From Gammaproteobacteria bacterium (GTDB lineage: Bacteria > Pseudomonadota > Gammaproteobacteria > Steroidobacterales > JABDLF01), in NCBI GenBank assembly GCA_013003115.1, contig JABDLF010000018.1, positions 1-52,343 on the forward strand: a stretch of 52,343 nucleotides of DNA, written 5' to 3'. Below, piece after piece: positions 16,051-25,152 of this stretch; position 1 is the first letter of the stretch; each line of letters opens with the position of its first letter. Below the pieces are notes generated by a model, which saw only the letters and a list, made by a program, of their open reading frames with translations, was not told where the DNA came from and made no database searches. Both the position numbers and the translations under genes were made by a program.

Positions 16051-16301
16051 TGGCGGCTCAGGGAGAGGTGGCAGCTAAGGTGGGTACGACTACTTAAGCA
16101 GGAAGGGAAACTAACGAGTATGTGTCTGCCAAAGCGCAGGTGATTACAGGGGCGAACCAGGAAAGGCGTTGCGACAATGCTGTCTCAACGTAAAGAAGCC
16201 ACAAACGAGGGTTTCGGCAGGGCACAAGCGCAGTTCAAAGCACGTCGAGAAATTCGCCTGACAAGGAATGCGGTTATGCGCCCTGTGAGCCGACGACGAA
16301 T

Positions 16302-17072
16302 CTAGCGCGGGCCTTGCACCTGGCCGCTGGCTGGCAGACCCGTCACGGCGCGCAGATCAGCTCGGGACACGCGCTTGTCATCCTTGTAAAGCTCAATGCG
16401 AATTGGCAGGTAATCCAGCTCGGGCGCGCACCAGAGATACATGCTCCGACGTGAGTTATCGGAATCACGAACAAGCTTCACCGCCTCGAAGCGGCCATAA
16501 GGAACTTCAACGTATTCCTTGCCCAGGTTCTCCAGCTGATACGCCTTAATCTGGCCACGATCGAAAAGCACATACTGCTCGGGCAAACGATTGAGCTTCA
16601 GATCGCGCATGATCGCCACATAAAGAGCTGCACGATTGAGCATGCCGGGCCGCAGGTCGCCACTGACGTCCTCGCCTCGCTCAACGCCGGCAACCGTGCC
16701 GCTGTCCCAGTCAAAGCGAATATTGGCGTCGTGGTTTTTGCTGATCGTATCGCGCACCGTGTAGTTGAGCGGAACGATGGAGTCGCCGGCAATGACAACC
16801 TCGCTGCTCTCGTCTATCTCGCCTCGGGCAAACATGCGAACCAGCCCGCGCGGACTCGTAAGGGTTCTGAATAAAAAGCCACCGCCGTCCATCGCTTTGA
16901 ACGACATGGACATTTCACCGCTCGCGATGCTTGCCCTGACTTTGTAAACAGCTTCGAACTCCGCCAGTGCTCGCGGCATCACCTCACCCGTTGATACGTC
17001 CGCCTCCGCCTCAACCATAGCCGGCTGAAGTAGAACAAAGAGAAGTGCGAGCCACGCATATCTGATACTCAA
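16302..17072 (-). CDS. DUF3108 family exported protein
   Basis: A 256-residue protein with a signal peptide (MSIRYAWLALLFVLLQPAM, cleavage near VEAEA). The mature part fits DUF3108: FEAVYKVRASIASGEM, PLNYTVRDTISKN, the FDWDSGTVAG block and, near the C-terminus, SRRSMYLWCAPELDYLPIRIE. The family is predicted to be a periplasmic beta-rich protein; function is unknown. It is 56 bases downstream of nothing on its strand except the DUF885 gene's far end order (DUF885 lies on its far side), so it is probably transcribed alone. Confidence 0.87.
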   Translation of the reverse strand: MSIRYAWLALLFVLLQPAMVEAEADVSTGEVMPRALAEFEAVYKVRASIASGEMSMSFKAMDGGGFLFRTLTSPRGLVRMFARGEIDESSEVVIAGDSIVPLNYTVRDTISKNHDANIRFDWDSGTVAGVERGEDVSGDLRPGMLNRAALYVAIMRDLKLNRLPEQYVLFDRGQIKAYQLENLGKEYVEVPYGRFEAVKLVRDSDNSRRSMYLWCAPELDYLPIRIELYKDDKRVSRADLRAVTGLPASGQVQGPR

Positions 17073-17127
17073 GTGACAAGACTCCTGACAAAAAGGGGGA
17101 CACCGTAATTAGACATCACACGCGTGT

Positions 17128-18453
17128 TTAGTTTCTCAAATTTTCAGGTAGCACAGGCCTTGTAAGCAAGTCACGGTATGCTTGCCAGGCTGCTGCTCTT
17201 CCGTCATCGGCAGCATGACGATCGACGTATTCCCTCACGCTGCGGCGGCCCAGGTAACCGGCGGCAATGAACGTCCGATAGGTATCAAAGACCGCAAGCC
17301 TCTGGCGCGCCCGTTCCGGGGAGAGCAGCCGGTAATTGATCAGCCACCTTGCAGTAAATTCCGCATCCCACTCACCGTCAAGGTATCGTCGTGCCGCCTC
17401 GATATCCGCATAGGCAAGCTCATCCAGCAGCCGCTTCATTTCAAAATAGCGACGCGCCTGGGCGCGATCGAATCCTGCAAGATCGAACAACACGTCGCGC
17501 TCAAACGCGACAAACTCTGCCGGCGGAAACGCAAGCTCAACGGCAAAGCTTGCCGCTCCCTCCTCCACCAGGGTCTGGGGACTGAACAGGGTTTGCACTG
17601 TGTACTCTTTCCAGCCGCGGGCCTCCACCAGCTCCCGCTCTTTGAGAACATTGCTGACGTGATGACCCGGGTAGCCCTCGTGGCAACCCATTTCCAGCGC
17701 GCGATCAATATGCACAGGAAGATCAGTATTGATCTTGATCACGCTGAAGCCATTGCCTCGAAACTCGTTGAAGGTCAGCCAGTTCACGCCGCTGGCATAT
17801 TCGATCTCCAGTCTTTCTTCAGGTAACTCCATCGCCGCATACGTACGACGACGGCATTCGGCAACTGCGGCCTCAATGACTGCCGGCAGGCGCTCCCGGG
17901 GAATAATGAAATTCCGGCGAAACTTGTCTATCCGATCAACCAGCAGGCCCTGGCCAGGCATAATCCGATCAATCTTTGAATGCAGCTCAAGGATATAGGC
18001 ACGCGCATCGAGTTCGGGCACCCTGGCGCCAAAAACCAGCTCCGCCTCCTCAAGAAACGGCAGGCGACGGCCTTCGAGCAGATCCGCGCGAACCGCGACC
18101 GACGTAAGCTGCGCCTTGAGCGATGCTCGGCGCGCTGTATCAAGGAGGTCCTCCGACGCATCACTCGCTGAAATATCATTCGCGGTATCGCGTGCCGCAG
18201 CGGAGATCTCCTGCAGGCTTCTCGGCGTAGCCAGTGCCTGCTCGCGCAAATCCGCCTCGCCATAAGACGAGGCAACGAAGTGCGGGTCAATGAGCGACAG
18301 AGCGAGCGCCAGCTCGATGTAGCGGGCAGCCGCGGTATCGAGATCAATGGGCTGGCGTGCCGCTTGATCATTCTCTGTGCAGGCGCCAAGCAAAATGACG
18401 GCCAGCATCGCGGCAAAAAACGCGCTTATCCGATTTTCAGGTTTTAGCCTCAT
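17128..18453 (-). CDS. DUF885 family lipoprotein, putative metallohydrolase
   Basis: A 441-residue protein. The start at ATG 18453 gives a lipoprotein signal (LLGAC, Cys25); a frame extension to 18564 adds 37 residues with no signal character. The diagnostic motif HEGYPGHH (residues 258-265) is the zinc-binding-like signature of DUF885, a family thought to contain metallopeptidases. Other blocks are SLIDPHFVASSYGEADL and LVEEGAASFAVELAF. It is shorter than the common 550-600 residue members, so it may be a compact subgroup. Upstream of the DUF3108 gene by 55 bases in the same direction, so the two may be cotranscribed. Substrate unknown. Confidence 0.82.
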   Translation of the reverse strand: MRLKPENRISAFFAAMLAVILLGACTENDQAARQPIDLDTAAARYIELALALSLIDPHFVASSYGEADLREQALATPRSLQEISAAARDTANDISASDASEDLLDTARRASLKAQLTSVAVRADLLEGRRLPFLEEAELVFGARVPELDARAYILELHSKIDRIMPGQGLLVDRIDKFRRNFIIPRERLPAVIEAAVAECRRRTYAAMELPEERLEIEYASGVNWLTFNEFRGNGFSVIKINTDLPVHIDRALEMGCHEGYPGHHVSNVLKERELVEARGWKEYTVQTLFSPQTLVEEGAASFAVELAFPPAEFVAFERDVLFDLAGFDRAQARRYFEMKRLLDELAYADIEAARRYLDGEWDAEFTARWLINYRLLSPERARQRLAVFDTYRTFIAAGYLGRRSVREYVDRHAADDGRAAAWQAYRDLLTRPVLPENLRN

Positions 18454-18937
18454 ACCAGCATCATGGTAAGCCGGTGGCGGTGAGATGCAAAGGCCGCGAT
18501 TGGAGTGAGTCAAAAAATACCCACATCCATGTGGGCTAATTTCCAACATTCCTGCCGACAGCACCGCAGAGGGCGGACTCGGGCTGCCAGAACGGTTGGA
18601 CTAATCCGCAGGCCACCTAGCCAGATCCGGCAACCCGAACGACCGCTGTGGCCTGCAATGCAGTTGGCGCTACGATGTCGATAGCCCCTCCAGGCTGATC
18701 AACTGCACCAGCAAACCCAGTTTACGAAAATGCCTGCCCGGTTGCGGTTAACAATTGTGGATGACGGTCCGAAAAGGGATGCCGCACTCCCGTTTTTTTG
18801 TCGGGATTTCAGGCGGATATGCGTGGCGACGGCAACTGCGTGATGGGTTCATGTGCTTTGTCGATAATCGGGCCACCAGCCATCACATCCGCGCATCAGC
18901 CCGGGGTTTTAAGCCGCTGATTAAAAACGCCGTTGTT
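18454..18937. other. Intergenic stretch, 484 bases
   Basis: This region separates the starts of the DUF885 gene and the end of the AlkB-like gene, both on the minus strand. I see no gene in it. It holds one perfect hairpin (CCCACAT-CC-ATGTGGG, 18520-18535) preceded by an A-run. Reading the minus strand, the stem is followed by TATTTTTTG, so it could be an intrinsic terminator for the AlkB-like gene about 400 bases after its stop. Confidence 0.6.
18513..18535 (-). terminator. Possible intrinsic terminator
   Basis: On the minus strand, CCCACAT-GG-ATGTGGG forms a 7-bp stem with a 2-base loop followed by TATTTTTTG. The loop is very short and the site is far from the upstream gene's end, so confidence is moderate. 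Confidence 0.4.
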
Positions 18938-19591
18938 TCAGGCCTCGACGATCCTGCGGAAGGTTATGTTGATGCGCGGCCCGGTCACTGCGGCAGCGCC
19001 GCGCTTGGGCACCTGATGCAGCCAGTTCTTCTGCGTGGCGCCCCTCATCACCAGCAAACTTCCCGGTTCCAGCATTATTTTATGTATCGCGAGACCATTG
19101 CTGCGGTGGTTTCGGTGACGCATCTGAAACTCCCTGCTCGCACCCAGGCTCAGGCTCGCAATCACCGGCTCAGGACCAAGCTCCGGCTCATCGTCCGCAT
19201 GCCAGGCAACGCTGTCGGTATGGTCACGGTAAAGGTTAATGAGCGCGGAGGTGAACCGGTGGCCTGCCGCACGTTCCACCCTGCCACGAATTTCGGCAAG
19301 CAGCTCCGACCAGGGTTCGGGACGCATCGGGATTCCCGAATAAGTGTAATCGAGGCCGGGTTCCCCGTACCACGCATTGAGGCGAGGGATGCGGACCTTG
19401 CGACCGTACATCATGATGCTGTCCTGGCGCCACGCGACGGCGCCCTTCTGCATCAAGGCCCTGAACCACTGCGCTGCAAGATCATGATCAACAAACCCGG
19501 GGAGGTACTCGACGTCGGCATCCTTGAGCTGCAGCGGATACGAGCCGCCGGCAGGCTTGATGCCATCATCGAAAAGGTCAGAAGTCAGCAT
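18938..19591 (-). CDS. AlkB-like 2-oxoglutarate/Fe(II) dioxygenase
   Basis: A 217-residue protein of the ALKBH2/3-like group. It shows the start of the jelly-roll (PRLNAWYGEPGLDYTYSG), the NLYRDHTDSVAWHADDE segment with the iron-binding H-x-D, a distal His in NWLHQVPK, and RINITFR with the two Arg that hold 2-oxoglutarate and recognise the lesion. It should repair alkylated bases in DNA or RNA by oxidative demethylation. It is an isolated gene with no Ada or AlkA nearby. Confidence 0.92.
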   Translation of the reverse strand: MLTSDLFDDGIKPAGGSYPLQLKDADVEYLPGFVDHDLAAQWFRALMQKGAVAWRQDSIMMYGRKVRIPRLNAWYGEPGLDYTYSGIPMRPEPWSELLAEIRGRVERAAGHRFTSALINLYRDHTDSVAWHADDEPELGPEPVIASLSLGASREFQMRHRNHRSNGLAIHKIMLEPGSLLVMRGATQKNWLHQVPKRGAAAVTGPRINITFRRIVEA

Positions 19592-19676
19592 TTGAGGTCA
19601 ATAAACTTATACAAAACATGTCTTTAAGCGTTAATCAATCTTGGATTATACCGACAGCAAAACCCGGTGCGCTGTC

Positions 19677-19682
19677 TATACT
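19677..19682 (+). promoter_or_regulatory. Possible -10 element upstream of the hemerythrin gene
   Basis: TATACT lies about 108 bases before the hemerythrin start codon. No good -35 box is seen at the expected distance, so this is a weak suggestion. Confidence 0.25.
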
Positions 19683-19790
19683 CTGTTTAGTAGCTATTCG
19701 CTACGGAATTTCGCGGCTTTGGTTCCCGGCGGAGACAAGGGCACACTGCCGCGGCTGAAAAAACAGCGCCAACAAAATTTGGGAGGGCTC

Positions 19791-20339
19791 ATGTCCGACG
19801 TGCTGGATAAACTAACGGCAGATCATGTACACATTGCGCGCCTCCTGGCGCTTTTTGAAGAGCAGGTAAGGATCATTCACGCGGGTGAAAACCCGGATGC
19901 TTCGCTGCTGCAGGACATCATGGGGTTCATGACCCATTATCCGGACCTCATTCATCATCCCCTCGAAGACCTGGTTTTCGAACACGTCATCAATCATGAC
20001 AAGGATGCCCGGAAATCACTGCAGGTTTTACTCAACGAGCACGAAGAGATTTCGCGCGTCGGGCATGAACTGAAGGTATATGTGGATAGTCTCGAGACCG
20101 AGGCCCTGGTCAGGCGGGACATCCTGGACAAGTTAGCCAGTGACTACCTGAAGACTCTCAGGCGGCATATGCGCCACGAAGAAGAACACGCTTTCCCGCT
20201 TGCCCGCAAGCTGCTGGATGCATCGGAATGGGACATGATCCGCGCCGAATTCAAAGTAAAGGATCACGAGGTTTTCGGCAAGGTGCTCGACGAGCACTAC
20301 CAGACCCTCTACCACTCCATAACCGGAACGAGTGACTAG
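19791..20339 (+). CDS. Hemerythrin HHE-domain protein
   Basis: A 182-residue cytosolic protein. The start at 19791 is fixed by GGGAGG seven bases upstream; a longer frame to 19641 has no support. The four-helix iron-binding pattern is present: ADHVHIARLL, HHPLEDLVFEHV, LNEHEEISRVGHE and RRHMRHEEEHAFPLA. Hemerythrins bind O2 or NO at a di-iron site. Its last bases overlap the stop of the convergent 2-oxoacid oxidoreductase operon, an oxygen-sensitive enzyme type, though convergent orientation argues against co-regulation. Confidence 0.92.
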   Translation: MSDVLDKLTADHVHIARLLALFEEQVRIIHAGENPDASLLQDIMGFMTHYPDLIHHPLEDLVFEHVINHDKDARKSLQVLLNEHEEISRVGHELKVYVDSLETEALVRRDILDKLASDYLKTLRRHMRHEEEHAFPLARKLLDASEWDMIRAEFKVKDHEVFGKVLDEHYQTLYHSITGTSD

Positions 20340-21391
20340 GCGTAGCGACCGAGGATATCCCTTAGCGTCGTGCCGCCAGGACAAAGATCTTCGTAAGGGA
20401 TATCGACCAGCGGCGTTTCGGCTGAGCCGGCGATGGCATGCATTTCTTTTTGTTCTTCGTTGATGTAAAGCAGGCCCGTTACAATTTCGCCGCGCTTGCG
20501 GCGCTGCTCGAGGTATGCGAACGCCGCGCTGCGACTCGTAGGGTCATAGTCTTTGTCGATCTTTCGCAGAATCACCTGGCTGCCGTCATGCATCATGACC
20601 GGCATCGCCTCACCATGATCGTATGCGGCGCGTATGTGAGCAGCCGGTGCGATGAAATCAGTATGGATCGCCGGGTGTGAGTAAGCCCGGGTGTGTGAAT
20701 AGCTCTTGGTGGAAGTCTCATGATCGTTAAATGTCACGCAGGGTGACAGCACGTCAAGGAGCGCAAAACCGTCGTGTGCGATGGCAGCTTTTATAAGGGG
20801 CACAAGCTGTTCCTTGTCGCCGGAAAATGCGCGGGCAATGAAAGTGCCGCCGATGGCAAGCCCCGCCAGCACCGGGTCAATGGGCGCCTGCTGATTGACT
20901 TCTCCCTTCTTGGCCTGGCTGCCGACGTCGGCAGAGGCTGAAAACTGACCTTTTGTGAGGCCGTAAACGCCATTGTTCTCAATAACATAGACCATGTTCA
21001 GGTTGCGCCGCATCGCATGCGCAAACTGCCCCATGCCTATGGACAGCGAATCGCCGTCGCCGGAAACACCAACGTAATAAAGGTCGCGGTTAGCCGCACA
21101 GGCTCCGGTCACAACCGAAGGCATCCGCCCGTGAACAGAGTTGAGCCCGTGGGCGCTGGAAAGAAAATAAGCTGGCGTCTTCGACGAACAGCCTATGCCG
21201 CTAACCTTTGCGACTCTGTGGGGCGGGATGTCCATCTCGAAGTACGCCTGTATCAGCGCCGCCGTAATGGAGTCGTGCCCGCAGCCGGCACACAGCGTTG
21301 ACATACCCCCTTCATAGTCGCGCAGCGTGAGACCGATACCGTTGGGCTTCAGTCCGAGCTTGCCGACTTTGGGCTTGCTAATGTAGCTCAT
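20336..21391 (-). CDS. 2-oxoacid:ferredoxin oxidoreductase, beta subunit
   Basis: A 351-residue subunit. TPP-binding is shown by STLCAGCGHDSITAAL, VSGIGCSSKTP and the GDGDSLSIG...ENNGVYGLTKGQ pair. The start at 21391 overlaps the alpha subunit stop (ATGA); a longer frame would run into that gene. With the alpha subunit it should decarboxylate a 2-oxoacid (2-oxoglutarate is the commonest substrate for this alpha/beta type) to acyl-CoA with reduction of ferredoxin. The substrate is inferred from family type only. Last gene of a three-gene operon. Confidence 0.93.
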   Translation of the reverse strand: MSYISKPKVGKLGLKPNGIGLTLRDYEGGMSTLCAGCGHDSITAALIQAYFEMDIPPHRVAKVSGIGCSSKTPAYFLSSAHGLNSVHGRMPSVVTGACAANRDLYYVGVSGDGDSLSIGMGQFAHAMRRNLNMVYVIENNGVYGLTKGQFSASADVGSQAKKGEVNQQAPIDPVLAGLAIGGTFIARAFSGDKEQLVPLIKAAIAHDGFALLDVLSPCVTFNDHETSTKSYSHTRAYSHPAIHTDFIAPAAHIRAAYDHGEAMPVMMHDGSQVILRKIDKDYDPTSRSAAFAYLEQRRKRGEIVTGLLYINEEQKEMHAIAGSAETPLVDIPYEDLCPGGTTLRDILGRYA

Positions 21392-23205
21392 GCGGCGGCT
21401 CCCTGTTTCAGCGCAGCAGTGACGCCCTCGATGACGCAGCGGCAATCCATGGGCAATCCGCTGTAGTTCAAAACAGAGACCAGCTTCTCACGGGGCGTTT
21501 CGGTTTCCATGAGCAGCAGGTTCTTCAGCTGGGCATCCCGATTTTGTTCAACCACGAATATCCGGGCGTGACTGTCAATAAAGTCCGTTACGGCCTTCCC
21601 GAACGGAAACGCCAGCACGCGCAGGTAGTCCACATTTATGCCCTGGGCAGAAAGTCGCTCCGTCGCCTCGAGCACCGCGCCGTCGCAGCTGCCGATTGAA
21701 ATGATCCCAATCTCGTTGGCATCGCCGATCTGAACAGGCGCCGGAACCAGCTCCGCAGCGGTATCGAATTTAGTCAGCAGACGATCGACAACTTCCTGGT
21801 ATTCGCCCGCGTCTTCGGTATAGCGGCCAAAATTGTTATGACCGGAGCCACGCACAAAATAGGCACCCCGGGGATGAGTTCCGGGCAGCGTGCGCGCACA
21901 GATGCCGTCGCCGTCTACATCCATGTAGCGATAGAAAGCCTCGAGCTTTTCCACCGCCTCTTTGTCAAGAACCTTGCCGCGATCAGGGCGGTAGCTTTCA
22001 TCCCAGGTAAGCAGCGGGCACATCCAGTCATTCATACCGATATCCAGATCGGACAATACGAAAACCGGCGTCTGCAGCCGCTCGGCGAGGTCGAAAGCCT
22101 GCACGGCCAGTTCGAAGCACTCGCGCGGATTCGCCGGAAACAGGAGCACGTGGCGCGTATCGCCGTGAGATGCATACGCGCAGGTCATGATGTCGCACTG
22201 CTGGGTGCGCGTCGGCATGCCCGTTGACGGACCAACCCGCTGCACGTCAAAAATCACGGCTGGAATCTCCGTGTAGTACGCGAACCCGATAAACTCGCTC
22301 ATCAGCGAAATTCCCGGACCGCTGGTTGGCGTAAACGCGCGAGCGCCACACCAGCCCGCCCCGATGACCATGCCAATTGCCGCCAGCTCGTCCTCAGCCT
22401 GCACTATGCAGTAATTGCGCTCACCGCTTTCCTCGTTTTTTCGATAGCGCTCGCAAAACGTTTTGAACGCATCCATCAGCGAGGTGGAAGGTGTGATGGG
22501 GTACCAGGCGCCGACCGTTGCGCCGGCATAGAGACAGCCGAGCGCCGCGGCGGTGTTGCCGTCGATCATTACATTGCCCGAAGTCTTGTCCATTGCCTCG
22601 CAGCGCATGGGCAGCGGACACTCGAAATTTTCCCGCGCGTAATCAAAGCCGAGGGCGATTGCCTGCATATTGGGCTCAATGAGCTTGGGCTTGGATGCGA
22701 AGGTCTCCGCGAGCAGACCTCGGATTACTTCGAGATCCAGCTCGAGCAGCGCCGCCAGGGCGCCGACGTAGGCGACGTTTTTGAGCAAAATCCGGCTGCG
22801 CACGTTATCGAAGTGCTCGTTGCATAGCTTTGCCAGCGGGATGCCGAGCACCTGCACATCGTCGCGGCTCAGCTGACGCGCTCTCGGCCAGGTCGAATCG
22901 TAAATGAGGTAGCCGCCGGAACTCAGCTCGGCAAGATCCTGCGCGTAGGTCTGCGCATTCATGGCAACCATGATATCCACCCGGCCTGAGCGACAAAGAT
23001 GGCCGTCACCGCTAACCCGGATCTCGTACCACGTAGGCAATCCCTGGATGTTGGAGGGAAAGAAGTTCTTGCCAGAAACCGGGATGCCCATGCGAAATAT
23101 CGCCTTCATGAGCAGGCCGTTGGCGCTGGCTGAGCCGGTGCCGTTTACGTTGGCCAGCTTGATGACAAAGTCGTTGACCCCCGGGGTGCTGCTTGAAACG
23201 CTCAT
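21388..23205 (-). CDS. 2-oxoacid:acceptor oxidoreductase, fused gamma-alpha subunit
   Basis: A 605-residue subunit. Residues about 1-185 are the gamma-type domain (VNGTGSASANGLLMKAIFRM, then FPSNIQGLPTWYEIRVS). The remainder is the alpha pyrimidine-binding/core domains (NTAALGCLYAGATVGAWYPI, TPSTSLMDAF, EDELAAIGMVIGAGWCGARA, TSGPGISLMSEFIG). The fusion is standard for 2-oxoglutarate-type enzymes. It overlaps both neighbours by 4 bp, giving tight translational coupling for equal subunit amounts. Confidence 0.93.
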   Translation of the reverse strand: MSVSSSTPGVNDFVIKLANVNGTGSASANGLLMKAIFRMGIPVSGKNFFPSNIQGLPTWYEIRVSGDGHLCRSGRVDIMVAMNAQTYAQDLAELSSGGYLIYDSTWPRARQLSRDDVQVLGIPLAKLCNEHFDNVRSRILLKNVAYVGALAALLELDLEVIRGLLAETFASKPKLIEPNMQAIALGFDYARENFECPLPMRCEAMDKTSGNVMIDGNTAAALGCLYAGATVGAWYPITPSTSLMDAFKTFCERYRKNEESGERNYCIVQAEDELAAIGMVIGAGWCGARAFTPTSGPGISLMSEFIGFAYYTEIPAVIFDVQRVGPSTGMPTRTQQCDIMTCAYASHGDTRHVLLFPANPRECFELAVQAFDLAERLQTPVFVLSDLDIGMNDWMCPLLTWDESYRPDRGKVLDKEAVEKLEAFYRYMDVDGDGICARTLPGTHPRGAYFVRGSGHNNFGRYTEDAGEYQEVVDRLLTKFDTAAELVPAPVQIGDANEIGIISIGSCDGAVLEATERLSAQGINVDYLRVLAFPFGKAVTDFIDSHARIFVVEQNRDAQLKNLLLMETETPREKLVSVLNYSGLPMDCRCVIEGVTAALKQGAAA

Positions 23206-25007
23206 GCGCTGCGCTTCATGTCCCTGCCAGGCTCGGCTTCATCTGACGCATAGGGCACCTTCAGCGTTGACTTCTGCATATCCCAGGCCGCCGTTGGACA
23301 ACGCTCCGCGCACAAGCCGCAGTGCACGCAAAGATCTTCGTCTTTCACCATCACGCGCCGGGTCTGTGGCAGGTCCTCCGAAACAAAAAGTGCCTGCTCC
23401 GGATTGAGGGTCGGGGCGCTGAGACGGCTACGCAGGTCTTCTTCGCTGCCATTGCGCGCGATCGTAAGACAGTCCACCGGGCAGATATCGATGCACGCGT
23501 CGCATTCGATGCACAGCTTGGCGGTGAAGACCGTCTGAACATCGCAGTTCAGACAGCGCTCGACCTCATCGAGTGTCTGTTCGGGTGTGAAGCCAAGTTC
23601 TACTTCGATGTCTATGTTCTTGAATCGCGACTTCAAATCGACATGGGGCATCAGCCGGCGCGTAGCGGGATTAAAGTCGTTGCTGTAGCTCCACTCGTGG
23701 ATACCCATCTTTGTGCTGGCAAGATTGAGGCCGTAAGGCAGCCTCTGGGTCAGCGATTCCTGCTGGCAATACTTGTGCATGGAGATTGCCGCCTGATGGC
23801 CGTGCTCGACGGCCCAGATAATGTTTTTCGGACCGAACGCCGAATCGCCACCAAAAAATACGCCCGGGCGCGTCGACTGATAGGTCACCGGATCTACCGT
23901 CGGCACGTTCCAGCGATCGAATTCGATCCCGCAGTCGTCCTCTATGTAAGGAAAGGCGTTTTCCTGGCCGACCGCCAGCACCACGTCGTCGCAGGGCAGC
24001 GTCACCAGCTCCAGCGTTTTGGACTTCAGGCGACCGTCTTCGCCTTCGTACCACTCGACCCGGGCAAACTCCATGCCCACCAGCCGACCGTTTTCAATTA
24101 TGAATTTCTCCGGCGAATGGTTAAGCATGAGTTCGACCTGCTCTTCTTCGGCGTCTTCAAGCTCCCAGTCAGAAGCTTTCAGCAGGTGGCGGGGCTTGCG
24201 CGCCATCACCCGTACATCCTTGCCGCCGATCCTGAGGGACGTCCTGCAGCAGTCCATCGCCGTATTGCCGGCGCCAATGATCAGCACTCTCTCGCCAATG
24301 TTGTCTATGTGTTTGAACGCAACCGATTCAAGCCACTGTATGCCGATGTGAACATGCTCCGGGTCATCGTGGCGACCGGGTATATTCACGTCACCGCCTT
24401 TCGGCGCACCCGTGCCAACGAATATCGCGTCGTAACCCTCACCGAGCAGTGCCTTCATGCTCTTCACCGGGCTGTTAAGCCTCAGATCAACGCCCATGTC
24501 GACGATCATGTTGATCTCTTCATCGAGGACTCGCGGCGGCAAACGAAACCGCGGGATGTTGGTGCGCATCAGGCCGCCGGTTTCACCCAGCGCCTCGAAG
24601 ATAGTCACTTCGTATCCCAGCGGCAGCAGGTCGTTCGCCACGGTCAGAGAAGCGCAGCCCGCCCCAATCAGCGCAACGCGTTTGCCGTTCTTCCTGGCAG
24701 GAATCTTCGGGAGGCGATCTTTAATGTCATCGCGATGGTCCGCCGCCACTCGTTTCAGCCGACAAATTGCCACCGGCTTTTCGTCGACACGACCGCGTCG
24801 GCAAGCAGGCTCGCAGGGCCGATCGCAGACTCGTCCCAGGATGCCCGGAAATACGTTGGACTCCCGGTTGACCATGTAGGCATCGCTGAAGCGACCCTGC
24901 GCGATCATGCGGATGTATTCGGGCACGTCGGTATGCGCCGGGCACGCCCACTGACAGTCTACGACCTTGTGAAAATAATCCGGATCTTTGGTGTCGGTGG
25001 GTTTCAC
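23202..25007 (-). CDS. GltD-like FAD/NAD(P) oxidoreductase with added 4Fe-4S ferredoxin domain
   Basis: A 601-residue protein. The N-terminal Fer4_20 domain has CQWACPAHTDVPEYI and RVCDRPCEPACRRG cysteines. Next come FAD (RVALIGAGCASLTVANDL) and NAD(P) (VLIIGAGNTAMDCCR) Rossmann motifs. The C-terminal part carries two 4Fe-4S motifs, CIECDACIDICPVDC and CVHCGLCAERCP. It is first in the 2-oxoacid oxidoreductase operon and overlaps the alpha subunit by 4 bp. The likely role is electron transfer between the enzyme and NAD(P)H or ferredoxin; direction cannot be read. Glutamate synthase function is excluded by context, since no large subunit is near. Confidence 0.9.
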   Translation of the reverse strand: MKPTDTKDPDYFHKVVDCQWACPAHTDVPEYIRMIAQGRFSDAYMVNRESNVFPGILGRVCDRPCEPACRRGRVDEKPVAICRLKRVAADHRDDIKDRLPKIPARKNGKRVALIGAGCASLTVANDLLPLGYEVTIFEALGETGGLMRTNIPRFRLPPRVLDEEINMIVDMGVDLRLNSPVKSMKALLGEGYDAIFVGTGAPKGGDVNIPGRHDDPEHVHIGIQWLESVAFKHIDNIGERVLIIGAGNTAMDCCRTSLRIGGKDVRVMARKPRHLLKASDWELEDAEEEQVELMLNHSPEKFIIENGRLVGMEFARVEWYEGEDGRLKSKTLELVTLPCDDVVLAVGQENAFPYIEDDCGIEFDRWNVPTVDPVTYQSTRPGVFFGGDSAFGPKNIIWAVEHGHQAAISMHKYCQQESLTQRLPYGLNLASTKMGIHEWSYSNDFNPATRRLMPHVDLKSRFKNIDIEVELGFTPEQTLDEVERCLNCDVQTVFTAKLCIECDACIDICPVDCLTIARNGSEEDLRSRLSAPTLNPEQALFVSEDLPQTRRVMVKDEDLCVHCGLCAERCPTAAWDMQKSTLKVPYASDEAEPGRDMKRSA

Positions 25008-25152
25008 TGCCCGATCCTCAATTTCAGCAGCCCTTCTTCTTATTCGGATGCCCCGGGGCGACCGACCTGGAGCCGATGGTCAAACCCTGATGCGAGTCAC
25101 AATCCTGCACCGGCCTAACTGTACCCCAAGGCACCGGGCAATGCATTACGCC

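Larger units (their letters stand above)
15730..16301. other. Gene-free stretch with REP-like palindrome and degenerate 18-bp repeats
   Basis: I see no credible gene in these 572 bases. The left part holds a REP-like hairpin and a tract of degenerate 18-bp repeats (about 15854-16050), listed separately. Several frames stay open across the repeats because 18 is a multiple of three, but they lack a start codon with a ribosome-binding site. From about 16100 to 16301 the sequence is not obviously repetitive and I see nothing definite in it. Confidence 0.75.

Noticed and set aside
15848-16097. Open frame encoding a GNDGKG-type repeat peptide across the 18-bp repeats
   Set aside because: It has no start codon with a ribosome-binding site, starts from a REP-like palindrome and is kept open only by the 18-bp periodicity. 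Treated as repeat DNA.
18755-19627. Long plus-strand open frame opposite the AlkB-like gene
   Set aside because: It is antisense to a gene with clear family motifs and carries no recognisable domain itself.
23202-25007. Glutamate synthase small subunit
   Set aside because: No large subunit nearby, extra C-terminal 4Fe-4S motifs, and tight coupling to a 2-oxoacid oxidoreductase.
23322-25118. Nearly 600-codon plus-strand open frame opposite the GltD-like gene
   Set aside because: The minus strand encodes an unambiguous FAD/4Fe-4S protein; the opposite frame has no domain signature and is a GC-codon shadow.
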